Shown piece after piece: positions 16,260 to 25,389 of a stretch of 64,000 nucleotides of DNA. The notes under the pieces are model-generated. The model worked only from the letters and a program-made list of their open reading frames with translations, was not told where the DNA came from and made no database searches. The position numbers and the translations under genes were made by a program. Position 1 is the first letter of the stretch, and each line of letters starts with the position of its first letter. Source of the stretch: an uncultured Paracoccaceae bacterium (GTDB lineage Bacteria; Pseudomonadota; Alphaproteobacteria; Rhodobacterales; Rhodobacteraceae); the NCBI GenBank assembly GCA_937916485.1, contig CALFSV010000036.1, positions 1 to 64,000 on the forward strand, written 5' to 3'.

Positions 16260-17657
16260 TCAGGCCGCCTTCATAAGGCCCTCGGCCTTTATGGTGACAA
16301 GCGTCTGATCCAGCGATTTCACCGCCCTTTCGATGAGCACATCAATGTCGGCCTTCGTGATGACAAGCGGCGGCGCAATGATCATCCGGTCGCCGACATG
16401 GCGCATAACAAGGCCATTGGCAAAGCAATGGGTGCGGCAATGCAGCCCGACTGTCCCTTCGTCGGCGGCGAAACGGGCGCGGGACGACTTGTCCGGGGTC
16501 AAAGCAAGAGATCCCATCATGCCCACAATCGTAGCCTCGCCAACCAGCGGGTGATCGGCAAGGGCGGTCCACTTTTCGGCCAGGTAGGGGGCGATTTCGG
16601 ACTGAACCGTCTCGATGATCTGCTCTTCTTGCAGGATGCGCAGGTTTTCCAGCGCGACCGCGGCGGCCACCGGATGGCCCGAGTATGTGTAACCGTGGTT
16701 GAAGTCACCAGCATGGGCCAGCACATTGGCCACTTCGTCACAGACCAGCGACCCGCCGATGGGGATATAGCCAGAGCTGAGGCCCTTGGCGATGGTCATG
16801 ATGTGGGGGCGGATGCCCATCGTCTGGCTTCCAAACCACTGGCCGGTGCGGCCAAAGCCGCAGATGACTTCGTCCGCGATCAAAAGGATTTCATGCGCGT
16901 CGCAGATGCGTTGAATCTCGGGCCAGTATGTTTCCGGCGGGATGATGACGCCTCCGGCCCCTTGAATGGGCTCGGCAATAAAGGCCGCGATGCGGTCTTC
17001 GCCCAGGTCATGAATGGCTTGTTCCAACTGGCGCGCCCGCGCGAGGCCAAAATCTGCAGGTGACATCTCTCCGCCCTCGCCCCACCAATAGGGCTGGTCG
17101 ATGTGGTGAATGTCAGGAATGGGCAGTCCGCCCTGTGCGTGCATTGGGCTCATACCACCGAGGCTACCGCCTCCCATGGTCGAGCCGTGGTAGGCGTTCT
17201 TGCGGCTGATGATGATCGACTTGCCGGGCTTGCCTTTTGCCGCCCAATAGTGGCGGACCATGCGAATGTTGGTGTCATTCGCCTCGGACCCCGAGCTTGC
17301 ATAGAAAACGTGGTTCAGGTCGCCCGGAGCGATTTCGGCAAGTTTTGCCGACAGGGCTATGACCGGGACGTGGGTCGTCTGGAAGAAGGTGTTGTAAAAC
17401 GGCAGTTCCATCATTTGGCGGGCTGCCACGTCGGCCATTTCTTTGCGGCCGTAGCCGATGTTGACACACCAAAGGCCTGACATCGCGTCAAGGATTTCAA
17501 TGCCTTCGGAATCGGTCAACCGGACCCCTTCTGCTCGGGTGATGACCCGGGCACCCTTGGCAGCAAGGGCGGATGCATCGGTGAAGGGATGCATATGGTG
17601 GGCTGCGTCAAGCGCCTGAAGGGCGGCGGTGGGCATATGGTTTGATACCTGGGGCAT
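16260..17657 (-). CDS. Class III aminotransferase, putrescine/omega-amino acid:pyruvate type
   Basis: This 465-residue PLP enzyme has the family landmarks: GLWCVNIGYG near the N-terminus, the phosphate-binding SSGSEANDTNIRM, ISRKNAYHGST, the Asp of LIADEVICGFGRTG and the Schiff-base Lys in TIAKGLSSGYIPIG. It closely resembles SpuC-type putrescine/polyamine or beta-alanine:pyruvate aminotransferases. The neighbouring FadR-type regulator and potFGHI-like transporter support a role in polyamine catabolism (removal of the terminal amino group onto pyruvate). The start at 17657 has AAGGA upstream. A site shared with the potF promoter lies in the upstream gap. Confidence 0.85.
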   Translation of the reverse strand: MPQVSNHMPTAALQALDAAHHMHPFTDASALAAKGARVITRAEGVRLTDSEGIEILDAMSGLWCVNIGYGRKEMADVAARQMMELPFYNTFFQTTHVPVIALSAKLAEIAPGDLNHVFYASSGSEANDTNIRMVRHYWAAKGKPGKSIIISRKNAYHGSTMGGGSLGGMSPMHAQGGLPIPDIHHIDQPYWWGEGGEMSPADFGLARARQLEQAIHDLGEDRIAAFIAEPIQGAGGVIIPPETYWPEIQRICDAHEILLIADEVICGFGRTGQWFGSQTMGIRPHIMTIAKGLSSGYIPIGGSLVCDEVANVLAHAGDFNHGYTYSGHPVAAAVALENLRILQEEQIIETVQSEIAPYLAEKWTALADHPLVGEATIVGMMGSLALTPDKSSRARFAADEGTVGLHCRTHCFANGLVMRHVGDRMIIAPPLVITKADIDVLIERAVKSLDQTLVTIKAEGLMKAA

Positions 17658-17954
17658 TGCGTGGTCCTTGGGTCAGGCGGTCAGCTGCGCCGTCGCAGTC
17701 TGTCCGGGGGAAATGAGATGGTGAAATAAACCGAACAGGCCGAACCCAACGTGGCCGGGCGCTTTGATCTGGTCGCGTATTGATGGGATTTGCCGGCGTT
17801 CAACATCGGCTCGAGCCGGACAAGGCGCGGGACTAGGATCATGCAATCACCGGGTTTCAGACTTCTTCCAGACGGAACGGACTGTTCCGACGGATGGGCC
17901 TTTCACGATCAACAATATGATCAAATTTTCCTCTGTCAACGGTCTTGCCAGCGA
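17658..17954. other. Intergenic region with candidate control elements
   Basis: This 297-base gap lies between the regulator's stop and the aminotransferase start. It holds no gene that I can support. It contains a CGGAAC-N5-GTTCCG stem-loop (17873-17889) and the AATATGATCA element at 17914-17923. Confidence 0.5.
17914..17927. promoter_or_regulatory. Candidate operator of the polyamine GntR regulator, copy 1
   Basis: AATATGATCAAATT is a near-perfect palindrome (one mismatched pair) in the promoter region of the aminotransferase. Its first ten bases recur exactly upstream of potF at 18710-18719. Confidence 0.45.
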
Positions 17955-18638
17955 TCAGGCTTCTGACAAGGATCGCCTGATCTGGCTGTGACCCTGTCGG
18001 ATGTCGGCGGCGATGGCGCTTGCTGCGGCATCAGAATCGCGTTTGCGCAGGGCCGCGATCGTCTCTTCGTGCATGTCCGGCAGATTTAGGGTGCCGTAGC
18101 GACCACAGGCCACCCTTAGCGAAGGGCCCGCCCTTAGCCAAAGCGTATCGGCCATCGACAATGCGATCTCACTGTTTGAATGTACATAGAGTGTCCTGTG
18201 GAAAGCATAGCTAAGCCTAAGATAAGACTGCACATCCCCAGCCCCGATGGCATCGTTCAGGCCTTTGTCGATGGCCTCGAGCCCGTCGATGGCCCCTTGG
18301 CTGATCCGTTCTGCCGCAAGTCTGGCCAGATGCGGCTCGATCGCGAGGCGCAGATGCGAAAGTTCGTCCAGCTGGCTGACATGCAGCAATGGAACAAGGA
18401 CACGACGGGTGTCCGTGGACTGCAAAGCTCCTTCCGCCGTCAGACGGCGAATGGCCTCGCGGACAGGGGTCGTGCCCAGGCCCAAAGTTGAAACTAGGCC
18501 GTGAATCGTGACCGGCTGACCGGGCGCAAGATCGCCATAAAGAATCATGTCCCGGATCTTCTCGTAGACCAATTGATGAAGCGGAGGATTCGAAGACGCC
18601 GCGGCCAGAGGCATTGATGAACTATAGAGCACTGACAT
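17955..18638 (-). CDS. GntR-family regulator, FadR-type (FCD domain)
   Basis: This 227-residue protein has an N-terminal winged helix (LVYEKIRDMILYGDLAPGQ, then VREAIRRLTAEGAL) and an all-helical FCD effector domain with candidate metal-binding residues, including His in AFHRTLYVHS and DMHEETIAAL. It sits between the aminotransferase and the divergent polyamine transporter, so it probably controls both in response to a polyamine or derived amino acid. The start at 18638 is preferred because AAGGAG lies 7 bases upstream; ATG at 18662 has none. Confidence 0.82.
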   Translation of the reverse strand: MSVLYSSSMPLAAASSNPPLHQLVYEKIRDMILYGDLAPGQPVTIHGLVSTLGLGTTPVREAIRRLTAEGALQSTDTRRVLVPLLHVSQLDELSHLRLAIEPHLARLAAERISQGAIDGLEAIDKGLNDAIGAGDVQSYLRLSYAFHRTLYVHSNSEIALSMADTLWLRAGPSLRVACGRYGTLNLPDMHEETIAALRKRDSDAAASAIAADIRQGHSQIRRSLSEA

Positions 18639-18709
18639 GTGCCTTCTCCTTGGGCATGACATAAAAGTGCGGCCCGAGCACTGTTCATAAACCTGTTGCT
18701 TTGTCGAAA

Positions 18710-18719
18710 AATATGATCA
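18710..18719. promoter_or_regulatory. Candidate operator of the polyamine GntR regulator, copy 2
   Basis: AATATGATCA is identical to the first ten bases of the element at 17914. It sits in the divergent promoter between the regulator and potF. The palindrome around it is weaker here. Confidence 0.4.
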
Positions 18720-18768
18720 CCTTCTCCGGCAGATCGCGCAACCCTGCAATCGTCTAAGGGAGACACTC

Positions 18769-19860
18769 ATGGGAATAAACACACTGCAAATCGGCTCAGC
18801 GATCGCTGTCGCCGTCTTGGCAGGCATGGCTAACGCGGACGAAGTTCGTGTTTACAACTGGTCAGACTACATAGACGAAGGCCTGCTTGAGAAATTCGAG
18901 CAGGAGACGGGCATCGACCTGATCTATGACGTCTTCGATTCGAACGAGATCCTCGAGACCAAGATGTTGGCCGGCGGTTCGGGTTATGATGTGGTTGTGC
19001 CGACTGGCACATTCCTGCAGCGCCAGATCACTGCCGGGGCTTTCCAGCCGCTTGATATGTCGCTGTTGCCGAATGCCGAGAATATTTGGGACGTCATTTC
19101 GTCGCGCACCGCACAGTACGATCCCGGTAATGCCTATTCCATCAACTATATGTGGGGCACCACGGGGATTGGTGTGAACGTCGGCAAGGTGCAGGAAGTC
19201 CTTGGCCCCGATGCACCGATCAATTCGCTGGCCCTGATCTTTGATCCGGCAAACATGGAAAAGCTGGCCGAATGCGGTGTCCATGTTCTGGACGCCCCGA
19301 CCGAGATGATCCCCGCCGCGCTCAAGTACATCGGTGAGGATCCTGATAGCCAGGACCCGGACGTGATCGCCTTGGCCGAGCCGGTTCTGGCAGCGGTCCA
19401 GCCTTATATCCTGAAGTTCCACAGCTCTGAGTACATCAACGCCTTGGCAAACGGTGACATCTGCGTGGCCTTTGGCTGGTCCGGTGACATCCTGCAAGCG
19501 CAGGCTCGCGCGATCGAGGCCGAGAACGGGGTTGAGATTGTCTACAACGCTCCGACTGAAGGGGCGCTGATGTGGTTCGACCAGATGGCCATTCCGGTGG
19601 ACGCGCCGAACCCCGAGGCGGCGCATGCCTTCCTGAACTTTATCCTTGATGCCCAGAACATGGCCGATGCGTCGAACTACGTGTTCTACGCAAACGGCAA
19701 CCTGGCTTCGCAAGAGCTGTTGCTGGACGAGGTGATCAACGATCCTGCCATCTATCCGGATGCAGCGACGCTGGCGAACCTCTATACCACCACGCCCTAC
19801 GATGCCCGCGTTCAGCGTGTCGTTACTCGGCTGTGGACACGGATCAAGTCCGGGACCTAA
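18769..19860 (+). CDS. potF: Polyamine ABC transporter substrate-binding protein (PotF-like)
   Basis: This 363-residue protein has a signal peptide (cleavage near residue 23, MANADEVRVYNW). The characteristic opening of spermidine/putrescine receptors follows: VYNWSDYIDEGLLEKFEQETGI, then YDVVVPTGTFLQRQI. Conserved acidic and aromatic residues for diamine binding are expected in the cleft (for example AFGWSGD and MWFDQMAIP). It is the first gene of a potFGHI-like operon; putrescine is the most likely ligand given the neighbouring aminotransferase. Confidence 0.9.
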   Translation: MGINTLQIGSAIAVAVLAGMANADEVRVYNWSDYIDEGLLEKFEQETGIDLIYDVFDSNEILETKMLAGGSGYDVVVPTGTFLQRQITAGAFQPLDMSLLPNAENIWDVISSRTAQYDPGNAYSINYMWGTTGIGVNVGKVQEVLGPDAPINSLALIFDPANMEKLAECGVHVLDAPTEMIPAALKYIGEDPDSQDPDVIALAEPVLAAVQPYILKFHSSEYINALANGDICVAFGWSGDILQAQARAIEAENGVEIVYNAPTEGALMWFDQMAIPVDAPNPEAAHAFLNFILDAQNMADASNYVFYANGNLASQELLLDEVINDPAIYPDAATLANLYTTTPYDARVQRVVTRLWTRIKSGT

Positions 19861-19872
19861 GCTGTAAAAACT

Positions 19873-19901
19873 GTCCTGCGCCCCCCACTGGGGCGCAGGA
19901 C
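19873..19901 (+). other. Intercistronic stem-loop between potF and potG
   Basis: A perfect 12-base stem (GTCCTGCGCCCC at 19873-19884 with GGGGCGCAGGAC at 19890-19901) has no T-run after it. It probably protects the potF message from 3' decay or lowers expression of downstream genes, as often seen after binding-protein genes. Confidence 0.7.
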
Positions 19902-19925
19902 CTTCGTGCAAGGGGTGGGGCGATC

Positions 19926-21065
19926 TTGGCACAACAACAAAAGAAAACAGTCTTTGAACCGTGGGAAGACCCGTCTGAAAAGCCGATCATCCGGTTCAAG
20001 AACGTCACCAAGCGCTTTGGCGATTTCACGGCCATCGACAACTTGACGCTCGACATCTACCGCCGGGAATTCTTTGCCCTCCTGGGTCCGTCTGGCTGCG
20101 GCAAGACGACCCTGATGCGCATGCTTGCCGGGTTCGAGACGCCGACCTCGGGCAGTATCCTGCTCGATGACAAGGACATCGCAGCGGTTCCGCCGAACAA
20201 GCGCGAAGTAAACATGATGTTCCAGTCCTACGCCCTGTTCCCGCATCTGACCGTCTACGACAACATCGCCTTTGGCCTGCGTCGCTCTTCGATGCCCAAG
20301 GCTGATATTCCGGGCCGGGTCGAACAGATGCTGCGCCTGACCCAGTTGACCCAGTTCGCCAAGCGCAAGCCCCATCAGATTTCCGGTGGGCAGCGCCAGC
20401 GGGTGGCGCTGGCCCGATCGCTCGCCAAGGCTCCGAAACTGCTATTGCTGGATGAACCACTGGGTGCGCTGGACAAGAAACTGCGCAACGAAACCCAGTT
20501 CGAGTTGATGGACATTCAGGAAAAGACGGGCACCACCTTTGTCATCGTGACCCACGATCAGGAAGAGGCGATGACAGTCGCCTCCCGCGTGGCGGTCATG
20601 GATCAGGGCCGCATCGTCCAGGTCGCTACCCCCGATCGCATCTACGAGACACCGAATTCAGTTTACGTGGCCGACTTCATCGGGGATGTGAACCTGATCA
20701 CGGGCAAAGCCTATCCCGGCACCGGTGAGCAGGTGGAAATTCACTGGGGCGAGGCCCAGGCCCCGATCCGCGCCAATACCAGCAAGTCGCTGGCCGCCGG
20801 GACAGAGGTCAAGTTTGCCATTCGTCCCGAAAAGATCGGCATCGCCTCAGAGCCACCCCAAGACGCGGCCAACGTGGTTCAGGGCAAGGTTCTGGACATC
20901 GCCTACCTTGGCAACATCTCAACCTATCATGTTGAGCTTCCATCGGGTGACGTGCTCAAGGCTCAGGCTACCAACTCGCGTCGTATCTCGCGCCGCAACA
21001 TCACCTGGGACGATACGGTCTGGCTGTTCTGGACAGACACAGCCGGCATTGTCCTGACCGAGTAG
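19926..21065 (+). CDS. potG: Polyamine ABC transporter ATPase (PotG-like)
   Basis: This protein of about 379 residues has one ATPase domain: Walker A GPSGCGKTTLMRML, Q-loop MMFQSYALFPHLTV, signature ISGGQRQRVALARSLA, Walker B LLLLDEPLGALD and the H-loop IVTHDQEEAM. A C-terminal TOBE domain (KFAIRPEKIGI...) follows. It energises uptake by PotH/PotI. The start is probably TTG at 19926; upstream in-frame codons belong to the potF-potG spacer. It is followed by potH after 9 bases. Confidence 0.88.
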   Translation: MAQQQKKTVFEPWEDPSEKPIIRFKNVTKRFGDFTAIDNLTLDIYRREFFALLGPSGCGKTTLMRMLAGFETPTSGSILLDDKDIAAVPPNKREVNMMFQSYALFPHLTVYDNIAFGLRRSSMPKADIPGRVEQMLRLTQLTQFAKRKPHQISGGQRQRVALARSLAKAPKLLLLDEPLGALDKKLRNETQFELMDIQEKTGTTFVIVTHDQEEAMTVASRVAVMDQGRIVQVATPDRIYETPNSVYVADFIGDVNLITGKAYPGTGEQVEIHWGEAQAPIRANTSKSLAAGTEVKFAIRPEKIGIASEPPQDAANVVQGKVLDIAYLGNISTYHVELPSGDVLKAQATNSRRISRRNITWDDTVWLFWTDTAGIVLTE

Positions 21066-21074
21066 GGAGCAATC

Positions 21075-21971
21075 ATGGACCTGCGCCGCACACTCCTGAT
21101 CTTTGTGCCTTTTGCCTGGCTGCTGCTCCTGTTCCTGATTCCGTTCGGCATCGTTCTCAAGATATCGTTGTCGGACATTGCGCTTTCGATCCCGCCCTAT
21201 ACGCCCCAACTGGACCTTTCGGGGGGGTGGTCTGGGATTGTTGAATATTTCCAATCTCTTGACCTGGAAAACTACGTCTTTCTGACGCAGGACAACCTCT
21301 ATTTTCTTGCCTATATGTCCAGCGTTCAGATTGCCTTCATCTCGATGGTGATCACGCTGATCGTCGGCTACCCGATCGCCTACGGCATGGCCAAAGCCCC
21401 TGACCATTGGCGCCCGACGTTGATGATGTTGGCGATCCTGCCGTTCTGGACAAGCTTTCTGATCCGGGTCTACGCCTGGATGGGCATCCTGAGCCAGGAA
21501 GGGTTCCTGAACCAGTTTTTGCTTTGGATCGGCATCATCGACACGCCGCTCACGATCCTGAACACCAACTGGGCCGTCTATATCGGGATCGTCTATACCT
21601 ATCTGCCCTTCATGATCCTGCCGATCTATGCAGCGCTGGAGAAGATGGACGGATCTTTGATGGAGGCGGCCGAGGATCTTGGCTGTTCTCAGACCTCGGC
21701 CTTCTGGCTTGTGACATTCCCCCTGTCCCGCCCGGGGGTCATCGCGGGGTGTTTTCTGGTGTTCATTCCCGCGCTGGGCGAAGTTGTTATCCCCTCACTG
21801 CTGGGCGGGTCGCAGACACTGATGATCGGCAAGGTACTTTGGGAAGAGTTCTTCTCGAACCGCGACTGGCCGGTGGCCTCTGCTGTTGCGGTTATCCTGC
21901 TGTTGATCCTTGTCATTCCCATCGTGCTGTTCCAGCGCAATGAGCAAAAGCAAAGGGAGGCCGGGCGATGA
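21075..21971 (+). CDS. potH: Polyamine ABC transporter permease (PotH-like)
   Basis: This 298-residue protein has six hydrophobic segments. The binding-protein-dependent permease signature with the EAA loop is visible as LMEAAEDLGCSQTSAFWLVTFPLSRPGVIAG, which contacts the ATPase. GGGAG lies 7 bases before ATG. It overlaps potI by four bases. Its N-terminal half resembles PotB/PotH. Confidence 0.9.
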   Translation: MDLRRTLLIFVPFAWLLLLFLIPFGIVLKISLSDIALSIPPYTPQLDLSGGWSGIVEYFQSLDLENYVFLTQDNLYFLAYMSSVQIAFISMVITLIVGYPIAYGMAKAPDHWRPTLMMLAILPFWTSFLIRVYAWMGILSQEGFLNQFLLWIGIIDTPLTILNTNWAVYIGIVYTYLPFMILPIYAALEKMDGSLMEAAEDLGCSQTSAFWLVTFPLSRPGVIAGCFLVFIPALGEVVIPSLLGGSQTLMIGKVLWEEFFSNRDWPVASAVAVILLLILVIPIVLFQRNEQKQREAGR

Positions 21972-22792
21972 ACGGCGGCCGCTTCAGCTGGTTCAACGCG
22001 ACGTCCCTGACGCTGGGCTTTGCCTTTCTGTATCTGCCGATGCTGATCCTCGTGATCTACAGCTTTAACGAGTCGCGGTTGGTGACGGTCTGGGCCGGTT
22101 TCTCGACCAAATGGTACGGAGAGCTTTTGCAGAACGACGCCTTCCTGGACGCCGCCTGGGTGACGCTGAAGGTGGGCTTCTGGTCCTCGACCCTTGCGAC
22201 AGTGCTGGGCACGATGGCGGCCTATGTGGTGGTCCGGTCGGGGCGCTTTACCGGGCGAAGCCTGTTTTCGGGCATGATCTACGCCCCGCTTGTCATGCCC
22301 GAGGTGATCACCGGCCTTGCCCTCTTGCTGTTCTTTATCGCGATTGGGCTGGACCGGGGTGTCCTGACTATCGTTCTGGCGCATACGACCTTTGCCATGT
22401 GCTATGTGTCGGTCGTGGTGTCCTCTCGCCTCGTTACCTTTGACCAGTCTTTGGAAGAGGCCGCCCTCGACCTTGGCAGCACACCCTTTGACGCCTTTCG
22501 CAGCGTGACACTGCCGATCATCGCCCCGGCGGTGATTTCCGGCTGGCTCTTGGCGTTCACCTTGTCGCTGGACGATCTTGTCATCGCGTCTTTCACCTCG
22601 GGTCCCTCGTCAACAACGCTGCCGATCAAGATTTTCAGTTCGGTGCGCCTTGGCGTCAGCCCCGAGATCAACGCCCTGTCGACCATCATGATCGGCATCG
22701 TGACCGTTGGCGTCATCACCGCCTCAATCGTGTCGCGGCGCAGGTTGGTGCGCCAAAGGGATGACGAACAGCGCGCCTTGCATCAGGAATAG
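21968..22792 (+). CDS. potI: Polyamine ABC transporter permease (PotI-like)
   Basis: This 274-residue protein has six hydrophobic segments and the EAA loop LEEAALDLGSTPFDAFRSVTLP. It has the PotC/PotI landmark LVIYSFNESRLVTVWAGFSTKWY at the N-terminus. It starts in an ATGA overlap with potH and forms the heterodimeric channel with it. It is the last gene of the transporter; a 156-base gap separates it from the flavoprotein operon. Confidence 0.9.
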   Translation: MNGGRFSWFNATSLTLGFAFLYLPMLILVIYSFNESRLVTVWAGFSTKWYGELLQNDAFLDAAWVTLKVGFWSSTLATVLGTMAAYVVVRSGRFTGRSLFSGMIYAPLVMPEVITGLALLLFFIAIGLDRGVLTIVLAHTTFAMCYVSVVVSSRLVTFDQSLEEAALDLGSTPFDAFRSVTLPIIAPAVISGWLLAFTLSLDDLVIASFTSGPSSTTLPIKIFSSVRLGVSPEINALSTIMIGIVTVGVITASIVSRRRLVRQRDDEQRALHQE

Positions 22793-22948
22793 GCAAGACC
22801 CTCTTCGGCGGAACCTTTCGGCATCTGATTAGGTTGGCGCGAACCAGAGCTGCGTCATTGGTTGCTTTACTGGCGTTGGCAATCTGGCAGGTTCACCGCG
22901 ACAGCAATCCGATGCGTGACCCATCGGCCCCAGCAGAGGGACGCCATA

Positions 22949-24220
22949 ATGGCAGCAGAGACCGTACACACCGTCGTCGTCGGCGGTGGCCAGGCTGGAT
23001 TGGCCATGAGCGAGCATCTGGGCAAAATGGGCCTGTCTCACGTCGTGCTTGAACGGCACAGGATCGCAGAGCGGTGGCGCACCGAACGGTGGGATTCCCT
23101 TGTCGCCAATGGCCCGGCCTGGCACGACCGGTTCCCCACGATGGAGTTCGAGGGCATCGATCCGGATGCCTTCCCCTCCAAGGACAGGGTGGCCGCATAT
23201 TTTGAGGCTTTTGCCGACAAGATCAGCGCCCCGATCCGCTGCGGGGTCGAGGTCAAGCGGGTCTACAAGGTCGCCGGTCAGCGCGGGTTCCGCGTTGAAA
23301 CCTCCGAGGGCGTGATTGACGCCCTCAACGTTGTCGCAGCGACCGGCCCGTTTCAACGTCCCGTCATTCCCGCTCTTGTTCCTGACACGCCGGTGCTGAC
23401 ACAGATGCACTCCGCCTCCTACCGCAACCCCGAACAGCTTGCCCCCGGTGCCGTGCTCGTGGTTGGTGCCGGGTCCTCGGGTGGGCAGATCGCGGATGAG
23501 CTTTTGCGGGCCGGGCGCCGTGTCTACCTTTCGGTCGGCCCCCACGGCCGGCCACCACGCAGCTACCGGGGCCGGGATTTCGTCTGGTGGCTTGGCGTTC
23601 TGGGCAAATGGGATGCCGCCGCACCAAGTCCGGGGACAGAGCATGTCACGATCTCGGTCAGTGGCGCGCATGGGGGCAAGACCGTGGACTTTCGGCGGTA
23701 TGCGACCCGGGGCATGACACTTGTCGGCCGGGCCGAGGGCTGGACGGACGGGGTGATCCGCTTTGCGCCCGATCTTGTCCAGAACATCCGCGCCGGGGAC
23801 GACAACTACCTCTCGCTTCTGGATGAGGCCGACGCCTATGTCGCCGGCCAGGGACTAGACCTGCCGGAAGAGCCCCAGGCACGCATCATCGACCCTGATC
23901 CCGATTGCATGACCGCGCCGCTGGCAGAATTGGACCTGGCAGAGGCGGGTGTCACGACAATCATCTGGGCGACCGGCTTTGAGGTCGACTACAGCTGGCT
24001 TGAGGCCGACGTATTCGACGAAAGGGGCCGGCCGATCCACCAACGCGGGGTGTCGGCGGAACAGGGGCTCTATTTCCTTGGCCAGTCCTGGCAATCGCGG
24101 CGGGGCTCGGCCTTTATCTGGGGTGTCTGGCATGATGCCAAATACCTTGCCGATCAGATCGCGATTCAGGAAAGCTATCGCCACTACCATCCTTCGGCCC
24201 AGGCCGACCATCACCCCTAA
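22949..24220 (+). CDS. Flavin-containing monooxygenase-like FAD/NAD(P)H oxidoreductase
   Basis: This 423-residue protein has an FAD-binding Rossmann motif at the start (VVVGGGQAGLAMSEHLGK) and ERHRIAERWRTERWDSL, the typical FMO/YUC follow-up. A second dinucleotide motif for NADPH is VLVVGAGSSGGQIADELL, and ATGF occurs in the C-terminal third (IIWATGFEVDYSW). It is close to the COG2072 flavoproteins that oxygenate amines or ketones. RidA- and DUF1028-type genes follow with minimal spacing, which suggests that the product is an unstable imine or enamine. The start at 22949 has AGAGGG 8 bases upstream. Confidence 0.8.
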   Translation: MAAETVHTVVVGGGQAGLAMSEHLGKMGLSHVVLERHRIAERWRTERWDSLVANGPAWHDRFPTMEFEGIDPDAFPSKDRVAAYFEAFADKISAPIRCGVEVKRVYKVAGQRGFRVETSEGVIDALNVVAATGPFQRPVIPALVPDTPVLTQMHSASYRNPEQLAPGAVLVVGAGSSGGQIADELLRAGRRVYLSVGPHGRPPRSYRGRDFVWWLGVLGKWDAAAPSPGTEHVTISVSGAHGGKTVDFRRYATRGMTLVGRAEGWTDGVIRFAPDLVQNIRAGDDNYLSLLDEADAYVAGQGLDLPEEPQARIIDPDPDCMTAPLAELDLAEAGVTTIIWATGFEVDYSWLEADVFDERGRPIHQRGVSAEQGLYFLGQSWQSRRGSAFIWGVWHDAKYLADQIAIQESYRHYHPSAQADHHP

Positions 24221-24230
24221 CGCATTGGAC

Positions 24231-24656
24231 ATGCCGCAAATGGCCCATACCCGCATTCGCAAGTTCAACACATCTGACACCTATCCCGAACAGAACCTCG
24301 ACAACGACCTGTGTCAGGCGGTTGTCACCCAAGGGGGCAAGACGGTCTACCTGCGCGGGCAATGCCCCCAGAACCTCGATGATGCCAAGAACATCGACAG
24401 CCACGACCCGGTCGAACAGACCCACAAGGTCATGCAGAACATCCGTCAGCTGATCCAGGAGGCCGGCGGCGAGATGGAGCATCTGGTCAAGGTCGTCGTC
24501 TACATTACCGACATCCGCCACCGCGAGGCCGTCTACCGGACGATGGGCGAATACATCAAAGGGGTCTATCCCGTCTCAACCGGTCTGGTGGTTCAGGCGC
24601 TTGCCCGGCCAGAATGGCTGGTCGAGATTGATGGAACCGCGGTGATCCCCGAATGA
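24231..24656 (+). CDS. RidA-family (Rid/YjgF) reactive imine deaminase
   Basis: This 141-residue protein has the Rid signature region. ATQG-type residues appear as VVTQGGKTVYLRGQCPQNLD, and the conserved Arg and Glu of the active site appear as ALARPEWLVEIDGTAV at the C-terminus. RidA proteins hydrolyse enamines and imines made by amino-acid-oxidising enzymes. The gene lies 10 bases after the flavoprotein and overlaps DUF1028 by four bases, so it probably clears the product of the flavoprotein. The ribosome site is weak; ATG at 24240 is an alternative. Confidence 0.85.
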   Translation: MPQMAHTRIRKFNTSDTYPEQNLDNDLCQAVVTQGGKTVYLRGQCPQNLDDAKNIDSHDPVEQTHKVMQNIRQLIQEAGGEMEHLVKVVVYITDIRHREAVYRTMGEYIKGVYPVSTGLVVQALARPEWLVEIDGTAVIPE

Positions 24657-25327
24657 CCTTTTCCCTTGTTGCCCGCTGCGCTGAAACGGGGATGTTCGGG
24701 GTCGCGATCGCCTCGTCGTCGCCTGCCGTGGCAGCCCGGTGTGCCTATACAAGGGCAGGGGTCGGGGCGGTGGCCAGCCAGAACATCACCGATCCGGTCC
24801 TTGGCCCCTTTGCCCTTGATCTGATGCAGGGAGGCATGACCGCGCCGCAGGCCGTGGCCGGCGTGCGCGATCAGGGGCGGTTCATCGAGTATCGCCAGGT
24901 TCTGGCAATCGACAGGCACGGCAATACGGCTATCCACTCGGGCCCGAACTCTCTGGGGATATGGACCGATGCGGCGGGCAAGGATGTCCTTTCGGCCGGA
25001 AACCTGCTGGCCAATGACGGGGTGCCGCAGGCCATCGTGGACGGGTTTGTGTCTGCGTCAGGCCACTTGGGGGATCGCCTGATTGCGGCCATGCGCGCAG
25101 GGCTTGCCGCCGGGGGCGAGGCGGGGCCCATTCATTCGGCGGGCCTGCAGCTGTGCCGCGAGGTTCCGTGGCCGGTGGCCGATCTGCGCTGCGACTGGAC
25201 AGACGACTGCCCTATTGAGGCCATCGCCACGGCCTGGGCCGTCTACAAACCGCAGCTTGACGCCTACGTCCAGCGTGCCCTCGATCCGCGCGTGGCACCC
25301 TCTTACGGGGTGCCGGGGGACGAATAG
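24653..25327 (+). CDS. DUF1028 family protein
   Basis: This 224-residue protein shows the DUF1028 pattern: TFSLVARCAETGMFGVAIASSSPAVAARC at the start, GVGAVASQNITDP, and LLANDGVPQAIV. The fold resembles N-terminal nucleophile hydrolases, but no clear catalytic Thr, Ser or Cys is exposed at residue 1 or 2. Members often sit in amino acid or imine catabolic operons, next to RidA as here (ATGA overlap). The function is unknown; hydrolysis or detoxification of an amide or imine product is a reasonable guess. Confidence 0.8.
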   Translation: MTFSLVARCAETGMFGVAIASSSPAVAARCAYTRAGVGAVASQNITDPVLGPFALDLMQGGMTAPQAVAGVRDQGRFIEYRQVLAIDRHGNTAIHSGPNSLGIWTDAAGKDVLSAGNLLANDGVPQAIVDGFVSASGHLGDRLIAAMRAGLAAGGEAGPIHSAGLQLCREVPWPVADLRCDWTDDCPIEAIATAWAVYKPQLDAYVQRALDPRVAPSYGVPGDE

Positions 25328-25389
25328 GGAAATGCGGGTGCGGGGCGCCTTGCCCCCGCGCGCCTGCGCCCGCGATATTGCAAGTGCCG

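Noticed and set aside
25328..25389. GC-rich hairpin between DUF1028 and the amidohydrolase
   Set aside because: The stem has a bulge and no T-run on either strand; too weak to call a terminator.
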